DNA of 64,000 nucleotides from Promethearchaeota archaeon (GCA_016839705.1 JAEOTR010000025.1:18416-82415), one strand, 5' to 3'; positions 53,898-63,632 are shown, counted from the first letter of the stretch. Notes: generated from the sequence alone by a model not told the origin. Made by a program: numbers and translations.

Positions 53898-54974
53898 ATG
53901 AATGCCAAGGAGAGATATCTAGCAGTCTTTGACGAAAATAAACGGAAAAAATTGGATCGTGTTCCTACGTTTGTCCAGTATATTCGACCCGAGTTTGTTG
54001 AGTTGCATCAACAACGGTTTTTAAACATGAGTGTACCATTCCAGTCAGAAGTTTCCAGATTTAAAAACGCTTATTTTATGGGTTTTGAATCTGTTTTTGG
54101 GAATGTCCATCCTGGTTTAAGAGTAAGTAGGGTAGAGTTAGAAGATAAGAACGGTGAAAAGGTGATAGTGGGTTGGAATGGTCAACCACCTGCAATAAAA
54201 ATGGATTATTACCAAAGAGGATTATTTTTCTCAATTGAAAATCTAAACAAGGTGCGAGAAACAATGCGTAAAGTTGACGATTCTGCAGAAATTAAGAAAA
54301 CTATGGACCATTTTGAAGGGATTTCACCTCATATTTTTCCAGTTTTAGCTTTAGGTGGGATATTTGATACTTTGTGGCAATCTATGGGATTTAATAATTT
54401 TGCCTATCATTATCGGAAAAATACGAAGCTTTACCGGGAAATAATTAAATATTTTGCGGAATTAACGCTTATTCGAGTTCAATCAGTCATTGACACAACT
54501 GGGAATCATGCCGGAGTTTTAAATATCAATGATGATATAGCATTCAAGGGTCGACCAATGATTTCTCCTGAAAGGTGGGAAAAAGATATCGGGAAATATT
54601 ATAAAGAAATATGTTCTATAATAAGAGATGCGGGAATGAAAACCACATTGCATTCAGACGGAGATGTGACCATTATGGTCCCGGTTTTGAAAAGAATTGG
54701 TTTTAGTGGGGTTCAAGGCTGGGAAGGAGGAGCAGATCCGTATAGCATCAATGAAAAGTATCCTGATTTTGTGATCAATGGATTTGGTGATATATCCCAA
54801 GTTATTCCTTTCGGTTCCAAAGAAGAGATTTTCAATCATGTGAAAGAATTAATGGATGCTCTCAAAGAAAATCGTCATTTTATAATCGGACCGAGTACAG
54901 TCATTTATGAAGGTATACTCTTTGAAAATGTGGAATATTTCATTAAAGCCTCAAGGCGTTACGGCAAATATTAA
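53898..54974 (+). CDS. Uroporphyrinogen decarboxylase-like protein
   Basis: 358 residues of the URO-D superfamily beginning MNAKERYLAVFDENKRKKLDR-type, with the family's opening Arg/Pro context (DRVPTFVQY). HSDGDVTIMVPVLKRIGFSGVQ near residue 255 and GDISQVIPFGS later match corrinoid- or methylamine-type methyltransferase relatives (MtaA/MtbA-like) rather than haem URO-D. Probably a methyl-transfer protein for small methylated compounds or corrinoids; no partner corrinoid protein is adjacent. Confidence 0.7.
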   Translation: MNAKERYLAVFDENKRKKLDRVPTFVQYIRPEFVELHQQRFLNMSVPFQSEVSRFKNAYFMGFESVFGNVHPGLRVSRVELEDKNGEKVIVGWNGQPPAIKMDYYQRGLFFSIENLNKVRETMRKVDDSAEIKKTMDHFEGISPHIFPVLALGGIFDTLWQSMGFNNFAYHYRKNTKLYREIIKYFAELTLIRVQSVIDTTGNHAGVLNINDDIAFKGRPMISPERWEKDIGKYYKEICSIIRDAGMKTTLHSDGDVTIMVPVLKRIGFSGVQGWEGGADPYSINEKYPDFVINGFGDISQVIPFGSKEEIFNHVKELMDALKENRHFIIGPSTVIYEGILFENVEYFIKASRRYGKY

Positions 54975-55034
54975 GATTTTACTTTGTTATTTCAACTACC
55001 CAAAATACAAAATAAAGAATTATTAATATAAAAA

Positions 55035-55943
55035 TTACTCAATTACTAGTTCTTTAATCATCTTTCTTGAATTTATTATATCCAATAGTGTGGAAGAATT
55101 TTTAATGCTCAAGACATCTGACCAAATATTTACCTGTTGGTAATTATATTCTGAGAGGTTTTTAGACTCCTTCAAATCCCTATAATAGGTTTCCATTTTC
55201 TTTACTTGGTTTTGATTAGCTGCACCATTTTTCCTCAAAGTTTTATAATCATCAAAAGAAAGGCCCCATTTATCTTTATTATCATTAGCATTTCCTTCCA
55301 TTGAATTCCCCACAAGATAGTTATTCCATAACTTATTATCAATAGGTGGAACAACCATGATTGCTATATTTCTACGTAGTTTTCCATGAAGATTATCTCT
55401 TAGATAGGCGCTTATTGGAGTTTCAAAACCAAATAGTGAGATAAAAATAATCTGTGGGATTATCTTAGAATATTGTTTATACTCTTTTTTATGTAGTAAT
55501 TGAGTATATTTCTTTACTTCTTCTGATAGTTTAAGCATCTGAATTAATTTTAACGGTTGTATTTTCTTATTGGCAAAAACAAAGGTAATTTTAAGATTGT
55601 AATTTAATTTTTCTCCCTCATTAGAATATTGATCTTCTATTTTTTCCATTGATTTATTCAAACGATTTCTTGAATTCTTCGAAGCTGGATTAGAAATCTG
55701 GTTTTCAAGTTTACTAATAATAACTAAATCAGCAATTCTTTGTTTTAATTCATTCTTAAAAGCAAAATTGTGATTTCGAATTGTCTGAATAGAATCATTT
55801 TTTGACTTAATAATTTTATTTTCGATTAAATCTATGTAAGGATTATATATTTTCTGCCACATTTCTGAAAACCCGTCCATATCTAATAATGAGAAAGGAT
55901 AATTTCTCAAAATATTAGATTTACTTTCTGTTTGTATCATCAT
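55035..55943 (-). CDS. Hypothetical protein, unrecognised
   Basis: 302 residues that match no family I know. The chain is charged and mostly helical, with no membrane helix or signal peptide. A central stretch (KIIPQIIFISLFGFETPISA, NIAIMVVPPIDNKLWNNYLV) looks like core beta strands with an Asp/Asn-rich loop after it (GNANDNKDKWG). It ends KMIKELVIE. Both neighbours are transcribed separately, so context is silent. Confidence 0.5.
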   Translation of the reverse strand: MMIQTESKSNILRNYPFSLLDMDGFSEMWQKIYNPYIDLIENKIIKSKNDSIQTIRNHNFAFKNELKQRIADLVIISKLENQISNPASKNSRNRLNKSMEKIEDQYSNEGEKLNYNLKITFVFANKKIQPLKLIQMLKLSEEVKKYTQLLHKKEYKQYSKIIPQIIFISLFGFETPISAYLRDNLHGKLRRNIAIMVVPPIDNKLWNNYLVGNSMEGNANDNKDKWGLSFDDYKTLRKNGAANQNQVKKMETYYRDLKESKNLSEYNYQQVNIWSDVLSIKNSSTLLDIINSRKMIKELVIE

Positions 55944-56519
55944 ATACTTTAAACCTTTTTTTAATTTTAAATTGGGTGAATAGAGAAATGAATGGTTAAT
56001 TTTTAGAGAATTCGCTCTATTCCCCTAATCGTTTATTTTTGTTTTGAGTGATTATCCCTTTGCTAATCTCATAATATCTTCAATTTAAGGATTCATTATC
56101 AAAAAAGCTAAAAGATATTTGTCACTTTCATTGTCGAAATCATTAAGAACGACAATGATACATGAGATATGGTTTAAGAACAAATCTAAAACTTTAAGAT
56201 TTTAAGGATCTCACATTTTTTTTATGTCTGTATTAATAGAAGTAATAATGATATTTATATTTAACTTTAAATAAATGTAAATTATTGAAACTCAGCAGAA
56301 TTATTATCTCTTTATTTTTTAAATTAAAAGCAGAGATTTTTTTTATTTTAGCCTCCTAAAATCCGCATATCTGAATAAATTATTTAGATTTTTAGAGAGA
56401 TTAATAATTTGGAGTAATAATTAAAAGAAAAGATTCCCAAGATTCTGTAATTTGACATTTAAGAAAATATTCCAAATCAATTCATTTAAATTATAATATT
56501 TTTCAATTCTCAGGTCAAA
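55944..56519. other. 576-base gene-free region
   Basis: No reading frame of protein-like composition on either strand. The only structured element is the inverted repeat at 56128-56158, listed separately. Both flanking genes are on the minus strand, so the end near 55944 should hold the promoter of the hypothetical gene. Confidence 0.5.
56128..56158. repeat. Inverted repeat with 9-base arms
   Basis: TCATTGTCG (56128-56136) and CGACAATGA (56150-56158) are exact complements across a 13-base loop. It lies in a gene-free region. It could be a hairpin in an RNA or a dimeric regulator site. Confidence 0.35.
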
Positions 56520-57464
56520 TTAGGGTTGGATGCGTCCAAACTTCTGATGATAACCAATTTCTTGTTTCGAGGATAAATTAAAATCATATTGAATATACAT
56601 AGCCCGTGCTCTAACCATAGGCTCTACAAAGAAAAACCTTATTGAAAACACACCGTCTTTCTTCAGAAATACTGGTAAAAGAGTCCATTTTGCATAGTAA
56701 TAATTTTCCATGAGCAAATCCGATCCCTTCTTGAAGAGTTCCATTTCTACTGAGTTAAGGATTGAATGATTCTTGTAAATAAGTTTGGATCTCGAAAAAT
56801 GAGATTTTTTTTCAATAAGAACTGATAATGTATTCTGAGAACTATCTTTTTCAAAAATATAATAATAGAAGGGTAGAACTCCAGGAAAATATTTCTGATT
56901 ATCTTTAAGATGAGAATCAATCCAGATTTTTGTAATAATTCGATATAAATAATAGAGGAGAACAAAATAAGTATAATTATTAATAGCTAATAAAAGAAGG
57001 AAAATATCAGGAAAGTAAAAATAAATTATCAAAAGGGTGGTAATAAATACCCAAGAAGTTAGTAGTGTAAACGAGCTCCCCGCCTTTTCCGCATAATAAC
57101 AATACTCCCTTTTAGATACAGGATAAAGAAAAGGAATTTTGGTAGTAGTGAGTAAGTCAAGTGATACATGAATTCCATAAAAGATTATCCCTATAATCCA
57201 AACAATAATAAAAGGTTTTTGTGTTAGAATTGAATATATAGCACCTATAATCCCGGCTAATATTATCCCAATAAAGTATGAATGAGAACCCGAACGATGC
57301 TCAAGATAATTTGATTTAAAAACTCGTTTTAAAGGAAAAATAAATATATCCAAATCTGGTAAAATGGAAAAAAAGATAGCAAGTATCAAATAATCAAAGG
57401 TAACCTCCTTTAAAAAAAAAAGATACATAAGTGCTCCAAAAACTAAATGAGTGAAAAAGTCCAT
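56520..57464 (-). CDS. YdjM/DUF457-type membrane-bound metal-dependent hydrolase
   Basis: 314 residues, with about five membrane helices in the first 180. The YdjM signature is present: an early His (FFTHLVFG), LPDLDIFIFPL, HRSGSHSYF and GIHVSLDLLTT, which carry the conserved His and Asp residues of the family. The C-terminal 130 residues are soluble and unlike the core family. The function of YdjM-like proteins is not settled; they are presumed hydrolases acting at the membrane. Confidence 0.75.
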   Translation of the reverse strand: MDFFTHLVFGALMYLFFLKEVTFDYLILAIFFSILPDLDIFIFPLKRVFKSNYLEHRSGSHSYFIGIILAGIIGAIYSILTQKPFIIVWIIGIIFYGIHVSLDLLTTTKIPFLYPVSKREYCYYAEKAGSSFTLLTSWVFITTLLIIYFYFPDIFLLLLAINNYTYFVLLYYLYRIITKIWIDSHLKDNQKYFPGVLPFYYYIFEKDSSQNTLSVLIEKKSHFSRSKLIYKNHSILNSVEMELFKKGSDLLMENYYYAKWTLLPVFLKKDGVFSIRFFFVEPMVRARAMYIQYDFNLSSKQEIGYHQKFGRIQP

Positions 57465-57582
57465 CTTTATTAAGGTAAAAAATCGATCTTTTTTATTTTA
57501 TCGTTTATAAATATGAGATTTAATTAGAATTCATTTTATACATTTTTTATAATTCTTTTTTATCGTTTGATAATATCCTAAT

Positions 57583-58308
57583 TTATCTTGATTTTTTATA
57601 TAATATAATTCCAATTGAAATCAGCACTGCTATGATTGCTATTATAACAGTTATAGAGACAAATAACACAAAATTTGAGTCATCTGTACCACCTGTTTCT
57701 ATTAGTGATAAAGTTGATATCGTTACATCATTGCTTTTAATTTCTTCTTTTATCAATATTCCTTGTTGGTTATAAGTAAGAACAGCTTGAATATTAGCAA
57801 TATAAATAGTTATCGTGTCGTTAATAACATTTGCAGACCAAATTGTATAATTTTCAATAAATCCTTTCACAATATATAGATCTACAGGGTCATTCGGAAT
57901 AATGTAATATCCTCCGTAGCCTTCCATTAAAAGATTATTCATGCATTGTTCATATCTAAAAAATTGATTGGTTTTATTATACAACAAGCATGTTTGATTT
58001 TGATATTCTATATAATCAACAATCAACACGTCATAGGTATTTGAACTGGAAATCAACTCACTGACAGTTATGTTAACCCCCAATGAATTGATTACATCGT
58101 AATGCTGATATAATCTTACAAATTCTACTTTGAATCTTGACGGTCCAGAAGCTACATTATCATCAAAGTCATATTCTAAAAAATCACCCTCATCTACAGG
58201 AACTGAAGAATCTCCTATCCTAAAACCCGCAAAAACGGAAGTTATACCACTGGAAAAAACAAATAACAATATACTGACATTATAAAAGAGAAGGTTTTTT
58301 CGTTTCAT
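57583..58308 (-). CDS. Secreted surface protein with C-terminal membrane anchor
   Basis: 241 residues: a signal peptide (KRKNLLFYNVSILLFVFSSG, cut after about residue 27), a 170-residue exterior domain with several N-x-T/S sequons (NVT, NQT, NKT, NYT, NDT), then a helix (FVLFVSITVIIAIIAVLISI) and a short basic tail KKSR. This is a single-pass surface protein of the type common in archaea. No enzymatic motif is visible. It precedes the isocitrate dehydrogenase gene in sequence but is not obviously linked. Confidence 0.65.
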   Translation of the reverse strand: MKRKNLLFYNVSILLFVFSSGITSVFAGFRIGDSSVPVDEGDFLEYDFDDNVASGPSRFKVEFVRLYQHYDVINSLGVNITVSELISSSNTYDVLIVDYIEYQNQTCLLYNKTNQFFRYEQCMNNLLMEGYGGYYIIPNDPVDLYIVKGFIENYTIWSANVINDTITIYIANIQAVLTYNQQGILIKEEIKSNDVTISTLSLIETGGTDDSNFVLFVSITVIIAIIAVLISIGIILYKKSR

Positions 58309-58380
58309 CTAAATTTAATGTTTTACATTCATAAAAAACCCATAATTAAGAATATAAAAAAATTATAAATTAAATAGTTT

Positions 58381-59574
58381 TTATTTTTGATACCCATTCC
58401 ATTTATCTTCAAGATTAGGATCTTGAAGTGTTTCCATTAAATATTTCGCATATTCTTCTCCAGTTGCTCCAGTATCTCTCCCGGTTAACACTACTTTCTT
58501 TTCATATTGAGCACATATATCAAGTGCCATCTCAAGTTTTCTTGATTTTTCCGTAAAACCTATATGGTTTAAAAGTAATGCCGCAGCTTTTATGATACTT
58601 GATGGATCAGCATATTTAGCCCTTCCCTCTTCCACCATTCTTGGGGCAGATCCATGGATTGCTTCAAACATAGAATATTGCTTGCCAATGTTAGCACTAC
58701 CTGCAGTTCCCACCCCACCTTGAAGCTGAGCAGCTTCGTCGGTTATGATATCTCCATAAAGATTTGGTGCCACGAAAACCTTGAAGTCTTTTTGACGCGC
58801 AGGATCAACTAATTTTGCGGTTGCGATATCTATGTACCAATCATCCCATTTTACTTGGGGATATTCTTTTGCAATCTTCTCTGCCATTGCAAGAAATTTT
58901 CCATCAGTAGTTTTGACCACATTTGCCTTGGTTACCACCGAAACTCGATTAATATTATTTTTTGCAGCATAATCGAAAGCTAAACGAATTATTCGGTCTG
59001 ATCCTTGAGTAGTAATTACTTTAAAGTCGAAAGCTAAATCATCAGTAATATTAATTCCTCTAGATCCTAATACATATGCTCCTTCTGTGTTTTCTCTGAA
59101 GAACATCCAATCTATTCCTAATTCAGGAACCTTCACTGGTCGAACATTTGCGAATAGATCAAGCTCCCGTCTCATCGTTACGTTAGCACTTTCAATATTA
59201 GGCCATTTATCTCCTTTACGTGGTGTCGTAGTTGGACCCTTTAAAAGTACATGGCACTTCTTTATTTCAACTAAAACATCATCAGGAATAGCCTTCATAA
59301 CTTTTGCTCGATTTTCGATTGTAAGTCCTTCGATCACTCTAAATTCTACTTTTCCATCGCTTTCTTCTTCTTTCAGCAAAAATTCTAAAATCTTTTGTGC
59401 ATGTTTCGTAATAAATGGTCCAATTCCATCTCCACCTACAAAACCTATAATGATTGGTTTCAAACTGGAATAATCGGTCCAATCTCCCGCTTTTTTCATA
59501 CGTTCAACGCGTTCCAATTGTTCCGAAACTAACTTCTCAAAATGTTCTTTTGCATTTTCAATAATTTCTTTCAT
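58381..59574 (-). CDS. icd: Isocitrate dehydrogenase
   Basis: 397 residues of the isocitrate/isopropylmalate dehydrogenase family. The substrate loop ESANVTMRRELDLFANVRP has the Ser-x-Asn arrangement of isocitrate dehydrogenase rather than the Leu-containing loop of IPMDH. GDIITDEAAQ and GSANIGKQYSMFEAIHGSAP carry the metal and cofactor contacts. The order aclB-aclA-icd on one strand with an 82-base final gap suggests joint use with citrate cleavage. NAD versus NADP preference cannot be settled by eye. Confidence 0.88.
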   Translation of the reverse strand: MKEIIENAKEHFEKLVSEQLERVERMKKAGDWTDYSSLKPIIIGFVGGDGIGPFITKHAQKILEFLLKEEESDGKVEFRVIEGLTIENRAKVMKAIPDDVLVEIKKCHVLLKGPTTTPRKGDKWPNIESANVTMRRELDLFANVRPVKVPELGIDWMFFRENTEGAYVLGSRGINITDDLAFDFKVITTQGSDRIIRLAFDYAAKNNINRVSVVTKANVVKTTDGKFLAMAEKIAKEYPQVKWDDWYIDIATAKLVDPARQKDFKVFVAPNLYGDIITDEAAQLQGGVGTAGSANIGKQYSMFEAIHGSAPRMVEEGRAKYADPSSIIKAAALLLNHIGFTEKSRKLEMALDICAQYEKKVVLTGRDTGATGEEYAKYLMETLQDPNLEDKWNGYQK

Positions 59575-59656
59575 TATAAATTACCTTATATTTTCATGCA
59601 TTTATTTGTTTAACAATTAAATTTGAAATTATTTTTCTAATTTATTTAATTTTTCT

Positions 59657-61495
59657 TTATTCTGTAAATAATATTTCATCATATGGTTGGCGGAATAATC
59701 CTGCCCTTTGTCTCTTTTGGTCAAATATATGCCCCATCATACCAATTGTTCTTCCCAGGACGAACAACCCATTTAAGGCTTCACTGTAAATAACATCTTC
59801 GATTTCTTCCAAGCTATAATCAAGATTTTCTAATAAATCTAAAAAGGTGATACCAATACATCCATCTACATTTAATATAAGGTTATTTCTTTTAGATGTA
59901 GTAACCATCTCAACTTCTAAAGCATAATCTAAGTGAGGATGTTTCGGGAAATTCTTAAGAATAAATTCTTTTAACAGTACTACTCGCATATCAGGATTTT
60001 GAACGGATTTAACTCTATGGCCTATCCCAGGGATGTTTATTTTTACTACTTGTTTCATATAGTCTACAAACTCTACGGGCTTCATTTGTTTATGCATTGC
60101 TTCTCTGAAATATTTCGCAGCATCAGATACAGCCCCTCCAAATCTAGGACCTATAGTTAATATACCACTAGCTAAAGCTGACATTAAATCTTTTCCTGCT
60201 CTAGCTGTTACTATTACATTATGAGCGCCTGAGACTGCAGGACCATGGTCAGCAGTTAATTTTAGAACAAATTCGATATATTGCTGAGCAAATTCCGGTA
60301 ATTCTCGTTTAAACCATAACAAGCCAATGACATAGCCTAATGATTTATTCTCCCGTATAATTTTATCCAGTGGTACTTGATTAAAGGTAACGATTTCTCC
60401 CCTGTCATCACTGATAGTTACCACAACATCGGTCGCTCTTCTAACTAATCCTAATCGGGTTGCATCATTAAAATCAATAGGAATTTTGGGTGGTTCGAAC
60501 TCTTCAGCAGGTTTAATTACTCCCTCATTTACTAATTTATCGAATGTTTTTCGTATTAACTTATCTAGATCTTCATAAGAGTCAGGAACTATGGCGCCTA
60601 TCTCTCTTAATGCTTTATTTTTTGCTTCTGCTGTTTCTATATCACTTCCTGCCATAGCTCCAGCGTGCCCAAATTGCAATCCTGCAGGTAAAATCCGAGC
60701 ACCAGTTCCCGCAACCCAAATTACTAAGGGTTTGGTAATAATTTTTGATTTAATGGCTTCTACAATAGCATATTCATCTTTTCCACCAATTTCACCCAAA
60801 GCAACGAGCATTTTAATATGAGGATTCGCTTCATAGCGTAATAAATGATCGATTAATTGAGATCCAGGATATCTATCTCCTCCAATCGCGATTCCTTCAT
60901 AAATCCCATCAGTTGTTTGGGATATCATGAAATTCATCTCATTTGACAACCCACCAGACTTAGAAACAAAACCTACTGAACCGGGTCTATATAGTTTGGA
61001 TAATATTATATTTTCAATAGTTCCCGCAGTATTTCCTATTTTAAAAGCACCCGCCTTAATCCCCCCTACAGTAGCCGGACCAATAATAACCTTATTTCTT
61101 TCATTGGCGATTTTAATAAGATGCCGAGTTTGTCTTTCTGGCATTCCCTCAGCGATAATAGCTACTGTTCGAATTGTATCAGATTGAAGTGCTTCTTTGC
61201 TCGTAGGATATGCTGATCGAAATGAAGCAAAATTAACCATGACATCAGCATTGGGATGATTTTTAACAGCTAATTCAAAGGTTTTATAGAGAGGTACAAC
61301 AATCTCATTTGAACCCCAAAAAGTCTTATGATAAGCAACAGCAGCATCTTGAGTTGGGCGTATCACTGCTGCAACTGAGGGGTTCTCTCGTTTACAAATA
61401 AAATCAAAGTCTAACATCCTTTGGATTGCATTTGCTTGAAAACCATAAATTATTGCTTGAGTATTCTTATCAAATAAATTGTAATCTTCCATCAT
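59657..61495 (-). CDS. aclA: ATP-citrate lyase, large subunit
   Basis: About 612 residues (ATG 61495; the GTG at 61501 overlaps the AAGGTG Shine-Dalgarno sequence). The first part is succinyl-CoA synthetase alpha-like with SKSGGLSNEMN and the phosphorylated His in QFGHAGAMAGS near residue 277. The C-terminal part is citrate synthase-like: SGAHNVIVTARAG, GIGHRVKSVQNPD and VDGCIGI. This two-part layout is the large Acl subunit of Chlorobium and archaea. With AclB it cleaves citrate to acetyl-CoA and oxaloacetate using ATP and CoA. Confidence 0.93.
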   Translation of the reverse strand: MMEDYNLFDKNTQAIIYGFQANAIQRMLDFDFICKRENPSVAAVIRPTQDAAVAYHKTFWGSNEIVVPLYKTFELAVKNHPNADVMVNFASFRSAYPTSKEALQSDTIRTVAIIAEGMPERQTRHLIKIANERNKVIIGPATVGGIKAGAFKIGNTAGTIENIILSKLYRPGSVGFVSKSGGLSNEMNFMISQTTDGIYEGIAIGGDRYPGSQLIDHLLRYEANPHIKMLVALGEIGGKDEYAIVEAIKSKIITKPLVIWVAGTGARILPAGLQFGHAGAMAGSDIETAEAKNKALREIGAIVPDSYEDLDKLIRKTFDKLVNEGVIKPAEEFEPPKIPIDFNDATRLGLVRRATDVVVTISDDRGEIVTFNQVPLDKIIRENKSLGYVIGLLWFKRELPEFAQQYIEFVLKLTADHGPAVSGAHNVIVTARAGKDLMSALASGILTIGPRFGGAVSDAAKYFREAMHKQMKPVEFVDYMKQVVKINIPGIGHRVKSVQNPDMRVVLLKEFILKNFPKHPHLDYALEVEMVTTSKRNNLILNVDGCIGITFLDLLENLDYSLEEIEDVIYSEALNGLFVLGRTIGMMGHIFDQKRQRAGLFRQPYDEILFTE

Positions 61496-61506
61496 CTTCA
61501 CCTTCT

Positions 61507-62796
61507 TTAAGAACGCTCCTCTGCTTTTTTAATTAATTCAACTACTCTTGTCATATGTGTATATCTATCATACACTTCAATAGGAATCCCCGTTTCTTCA
61601 CCGACTTGTTTCATTAATTCTAATCCTTGTTTTTCATTAGGTCCACCCCTACGCACAAAAATTTTCACATTAGCTTTTTTTAATTTATCAACAGAATTTT
61701 TTATAGCACTTACAATTCCAGTAAAAGTTGCTTTAACATCTGTGAAATTCGCGATTCCTCCTCCAATTATAAGATATTTTGGTTTTCCTTTTGGATCTGG
61801 TTCTGCAGTTATTAAATCTAGAATTGTTTGGGCATAAATTTCAGTGTGCTCTCTTGAAGGATTTCCACTATATTCACCATAGTTTCCTAATTCGTTTCCA
61901 AATCCGAGATCAACTACAGTATCAGTATAAATTACAGAAGCACCACCACCAGCTACCATAGTCCATACACGACCTTCTCTATTCAAAATCGTAAATTTAA
62001 GAGAAGCTCCTGTTTTTTCATCTAGCTCGTGAATCATTTCCTCTTCTTCTGACATTTTTTGTCCAAAGCCTGCAGGAAATTCTATAGGATTTAAAGGATT
62101 ACCCCAAGTATTTGAATGCAAAAACAAAGCAGTATCATCTAATCGAGCTTTCACGTCCAAAGGAACAATTTCTTTAGCTTCAGTGATCGCGAAAGGATTA
62201 ATTTCAAGAAACGCAAAATCTTGATCAACGTAAACTTGAAAAAGTGCTTTGATAAAAGGAAGAAGAACATCTTGTAAATCTCCGAGATCAGGCATTTTAC
62301 TCTTTAAATCAAAAGAATTTATATCAGTTCCGAGCGGAATGGGTATATGAATTACCTTATCCCAAAGATTTTCGACAAAGATTCCCCCCTCAAAACTAAA
62401 ATGAATTATATCATTTTCCCGATCAGAAGTTATCGACACATAATATTCCTTTTCATGAGGAATAAAAGGTTCAACAAGAAGGCGTTTTAATTCGCCTTTT
62501 ATATCACCAATTTCGCAGACTCGATCCAAATTATCAACACAAAATTGTTTCATTTCGTCACAATTCGCATTGAGTAATAATAAATTAGCCTTACCTCGTT
62601 TACCAAATAATTGATCAGGCTTAACCACAACCTTTTCTGAATCAATCCAGGGATTATCTTTAATTAATTGTTCCAAATCGGTATCACATTCAACCACAAC
62701 TAATTTATTATGATATTTAAAATCTTGATAATACTTTGGTATTTCAGCTGCTAAGAGTTTTTTAGCATCATATTCATAAATATTTTTTTGCGCCAC
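61507..62796 (-). CDS. aclB: ATP-citrate lyase, small subunit
   Basis: 429 residues with ATP-grasp-like N-terminus (VVVKPDQLFGKRGK) and ligase part MVAGGGASVIYTDTVVDLG, GNYGEYSGNPSRE and LIIGGGIANFTDV. It is homologous to succinyl-CoA synthetase beta and to the N-terminal part of eukaryotic ACLY. Slightly longer than the roughly 400-residue bacterial subunit. It is separated from aclA by only a few bases, so the pair is co-translated. Confidence 0.93.
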   Translation of the reverse strand: MAQKNIYEYDAKKLLAAEIPKYYQDFKYHNKLVVVECDTDLEQLIKDNPWIDSEKVVVKPDQLFGKRGKANLLLLNANCDEMKQFCVDNLDRVCEIGDIKGELKRLLVEPFIPHEKEYYVSITSDRENDIIHFSFEGGIFVENLWDKVIHIPIPLGTDINSFDLKSKMPDLGDLQDVLLPFIKALFQVYVDQDFAFLEINPFAITEAKEIVPLDVKARLDDTALFLHSNTWGNPLNPIEFPAGFGQKMSEEEEMIHELDEKTGASLKFTILNREGRVWTMVAGGGASVIYTDTVVDLGFGNELGNYGEYSGNPSREHTEIYAQTILDLITAEPDPKGKPKYLIIGGGIANFTDVKATFTGIVSAIKNSVDKLKKANVKIFVRRGGPNEKQGLELMKQVGEETGIPIEVYDRYTHMTRVVELIKKAEERS

Positions 62797-62910
62797 AGCT
62801 CATTTTCTCATTCTGTAAATTTGAAATTTTGATTAAATCAATAAGATGTTTAGAATTCATTTTTATATAAATTTTTCTTGCGTAATTATTATAGGATCTT
62901 TCTCCCTCAA

Positions 62911-62943
62911 TTTACCAATATCATTAATTTATAGATTGGTAAA
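62911..62943. repeat. Inverted repeat between aclB and the truncated flavoprotein
   Basis: TTTACCAAT (62911-62919) and ATTGGTAAA (62935-62943) are exact complements with a 15-base loop; one skipped base extends the match to 11. It lies about 115 bases before the aclB start in a divergent intergenic region, a good place for an operator controlling the acl operon. It could also be a chance or RNA hairpin. Confidence 0.35.
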
Positions 62944-63062
62944 ATTCCAAAAAATGCTTAGATTTTTTTAAAATCGTCAGAATCGTTTTTTATATTGAAT
63001 AAGCAATTAATTTAAAAGAACACGATTACAATACGATCTTAAAAATTCATATTCACTCAGAT

Positions 63063-63077
63063 GGAGGGATTTTCATT
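63063..63077 (+). promoter_or_regulatory. Strong Shine-Dalgarno sequence positioned on an ATT codon
   Basis: GGAGGG at 63063-63068 is followed at seven-base spacing by ATT (63075-63077), which begins a frame reading ISDYGLIIIGAG. Homologous flavoproteins start at exactly this place with M-x-D-Y-D-L. The next standard start in frame, TTG 63090, is too far from the Shine-Dalgarno sequence. Confidence 0.55.
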
Positions 63078-63632
63078 TCCGATTATGGTTTGATAATTAT
63101 AGGTGCCGGAACCTCAGGCTTTCCTTCTGCTAAAATTGCTGCAAATTATGGTAAAAAAGTTTTACTATTAAGAGAAGGAGCATTAGGAGGGAAATACTTG
63201 GAGAAAGGGTGCATTCCCAGTAAAGCTATGGTATATGCGACTAATCTCTATAAATCAGCATTGAAAGCAAAAGATTTTGGTATTCTTATAGATAATATTA
63301 CTCTTGATTTTAATGAAGTGCTTAAATATGCTGATACCTTGGTTCATGAGGGAATACAAGGTAATGAAAAGCAAATTGCTCTATATAAAAATGTTGATTA
63401 TATAAAGAAGAACGGACACTGTCTTAATGAAAACTCCATTGAGGTTGGAAATGTAGTATATACTGGTTCCAATATGTTAGTATCAACTGGAACTTTTCCT
63501 CGAATCCCGCCCATTGAAGGGATTAATACAATATGGCAAACTCTTGAGAAATTTTATAAAACAAGTCAAGTCGCGGAATTAAAGGATCTGCCTCAAATTG
63601 AAAATCTAATTAGAGAGATATTTAATTCTTGA
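63075..63632 (+). pseudogene. Truncated dihydrolipoamide dehydrogenase-like flavoprotein
   Basis: 185 residues from ATT 63075 (175-180 from TTG 63090). Only the N-terminal FAD half of the disulphide reductase fold is present: GLIIIGAGTSGFPSAKIAA and the active-site helix GGKYLEKGCIPSKAM. The first redox Cys of the usual C-x4-C pair is replaced by Tyr, so disulphide chemistry is lost. After VAELKDLPQ the sequence stops within twelve codons, where intact homologues begin the NAD-binding domain. The missing start codon, missing Cys and missing domains point to a decayed gene. Confidence 0.7.

Noticed and set aside
59657..62796. Succinyl-CoA synthetase subunits
   Set aside because: The large subunit carries an additional citrate synthase-like C-terminal domain, which identifies ATP-citrate lyase.
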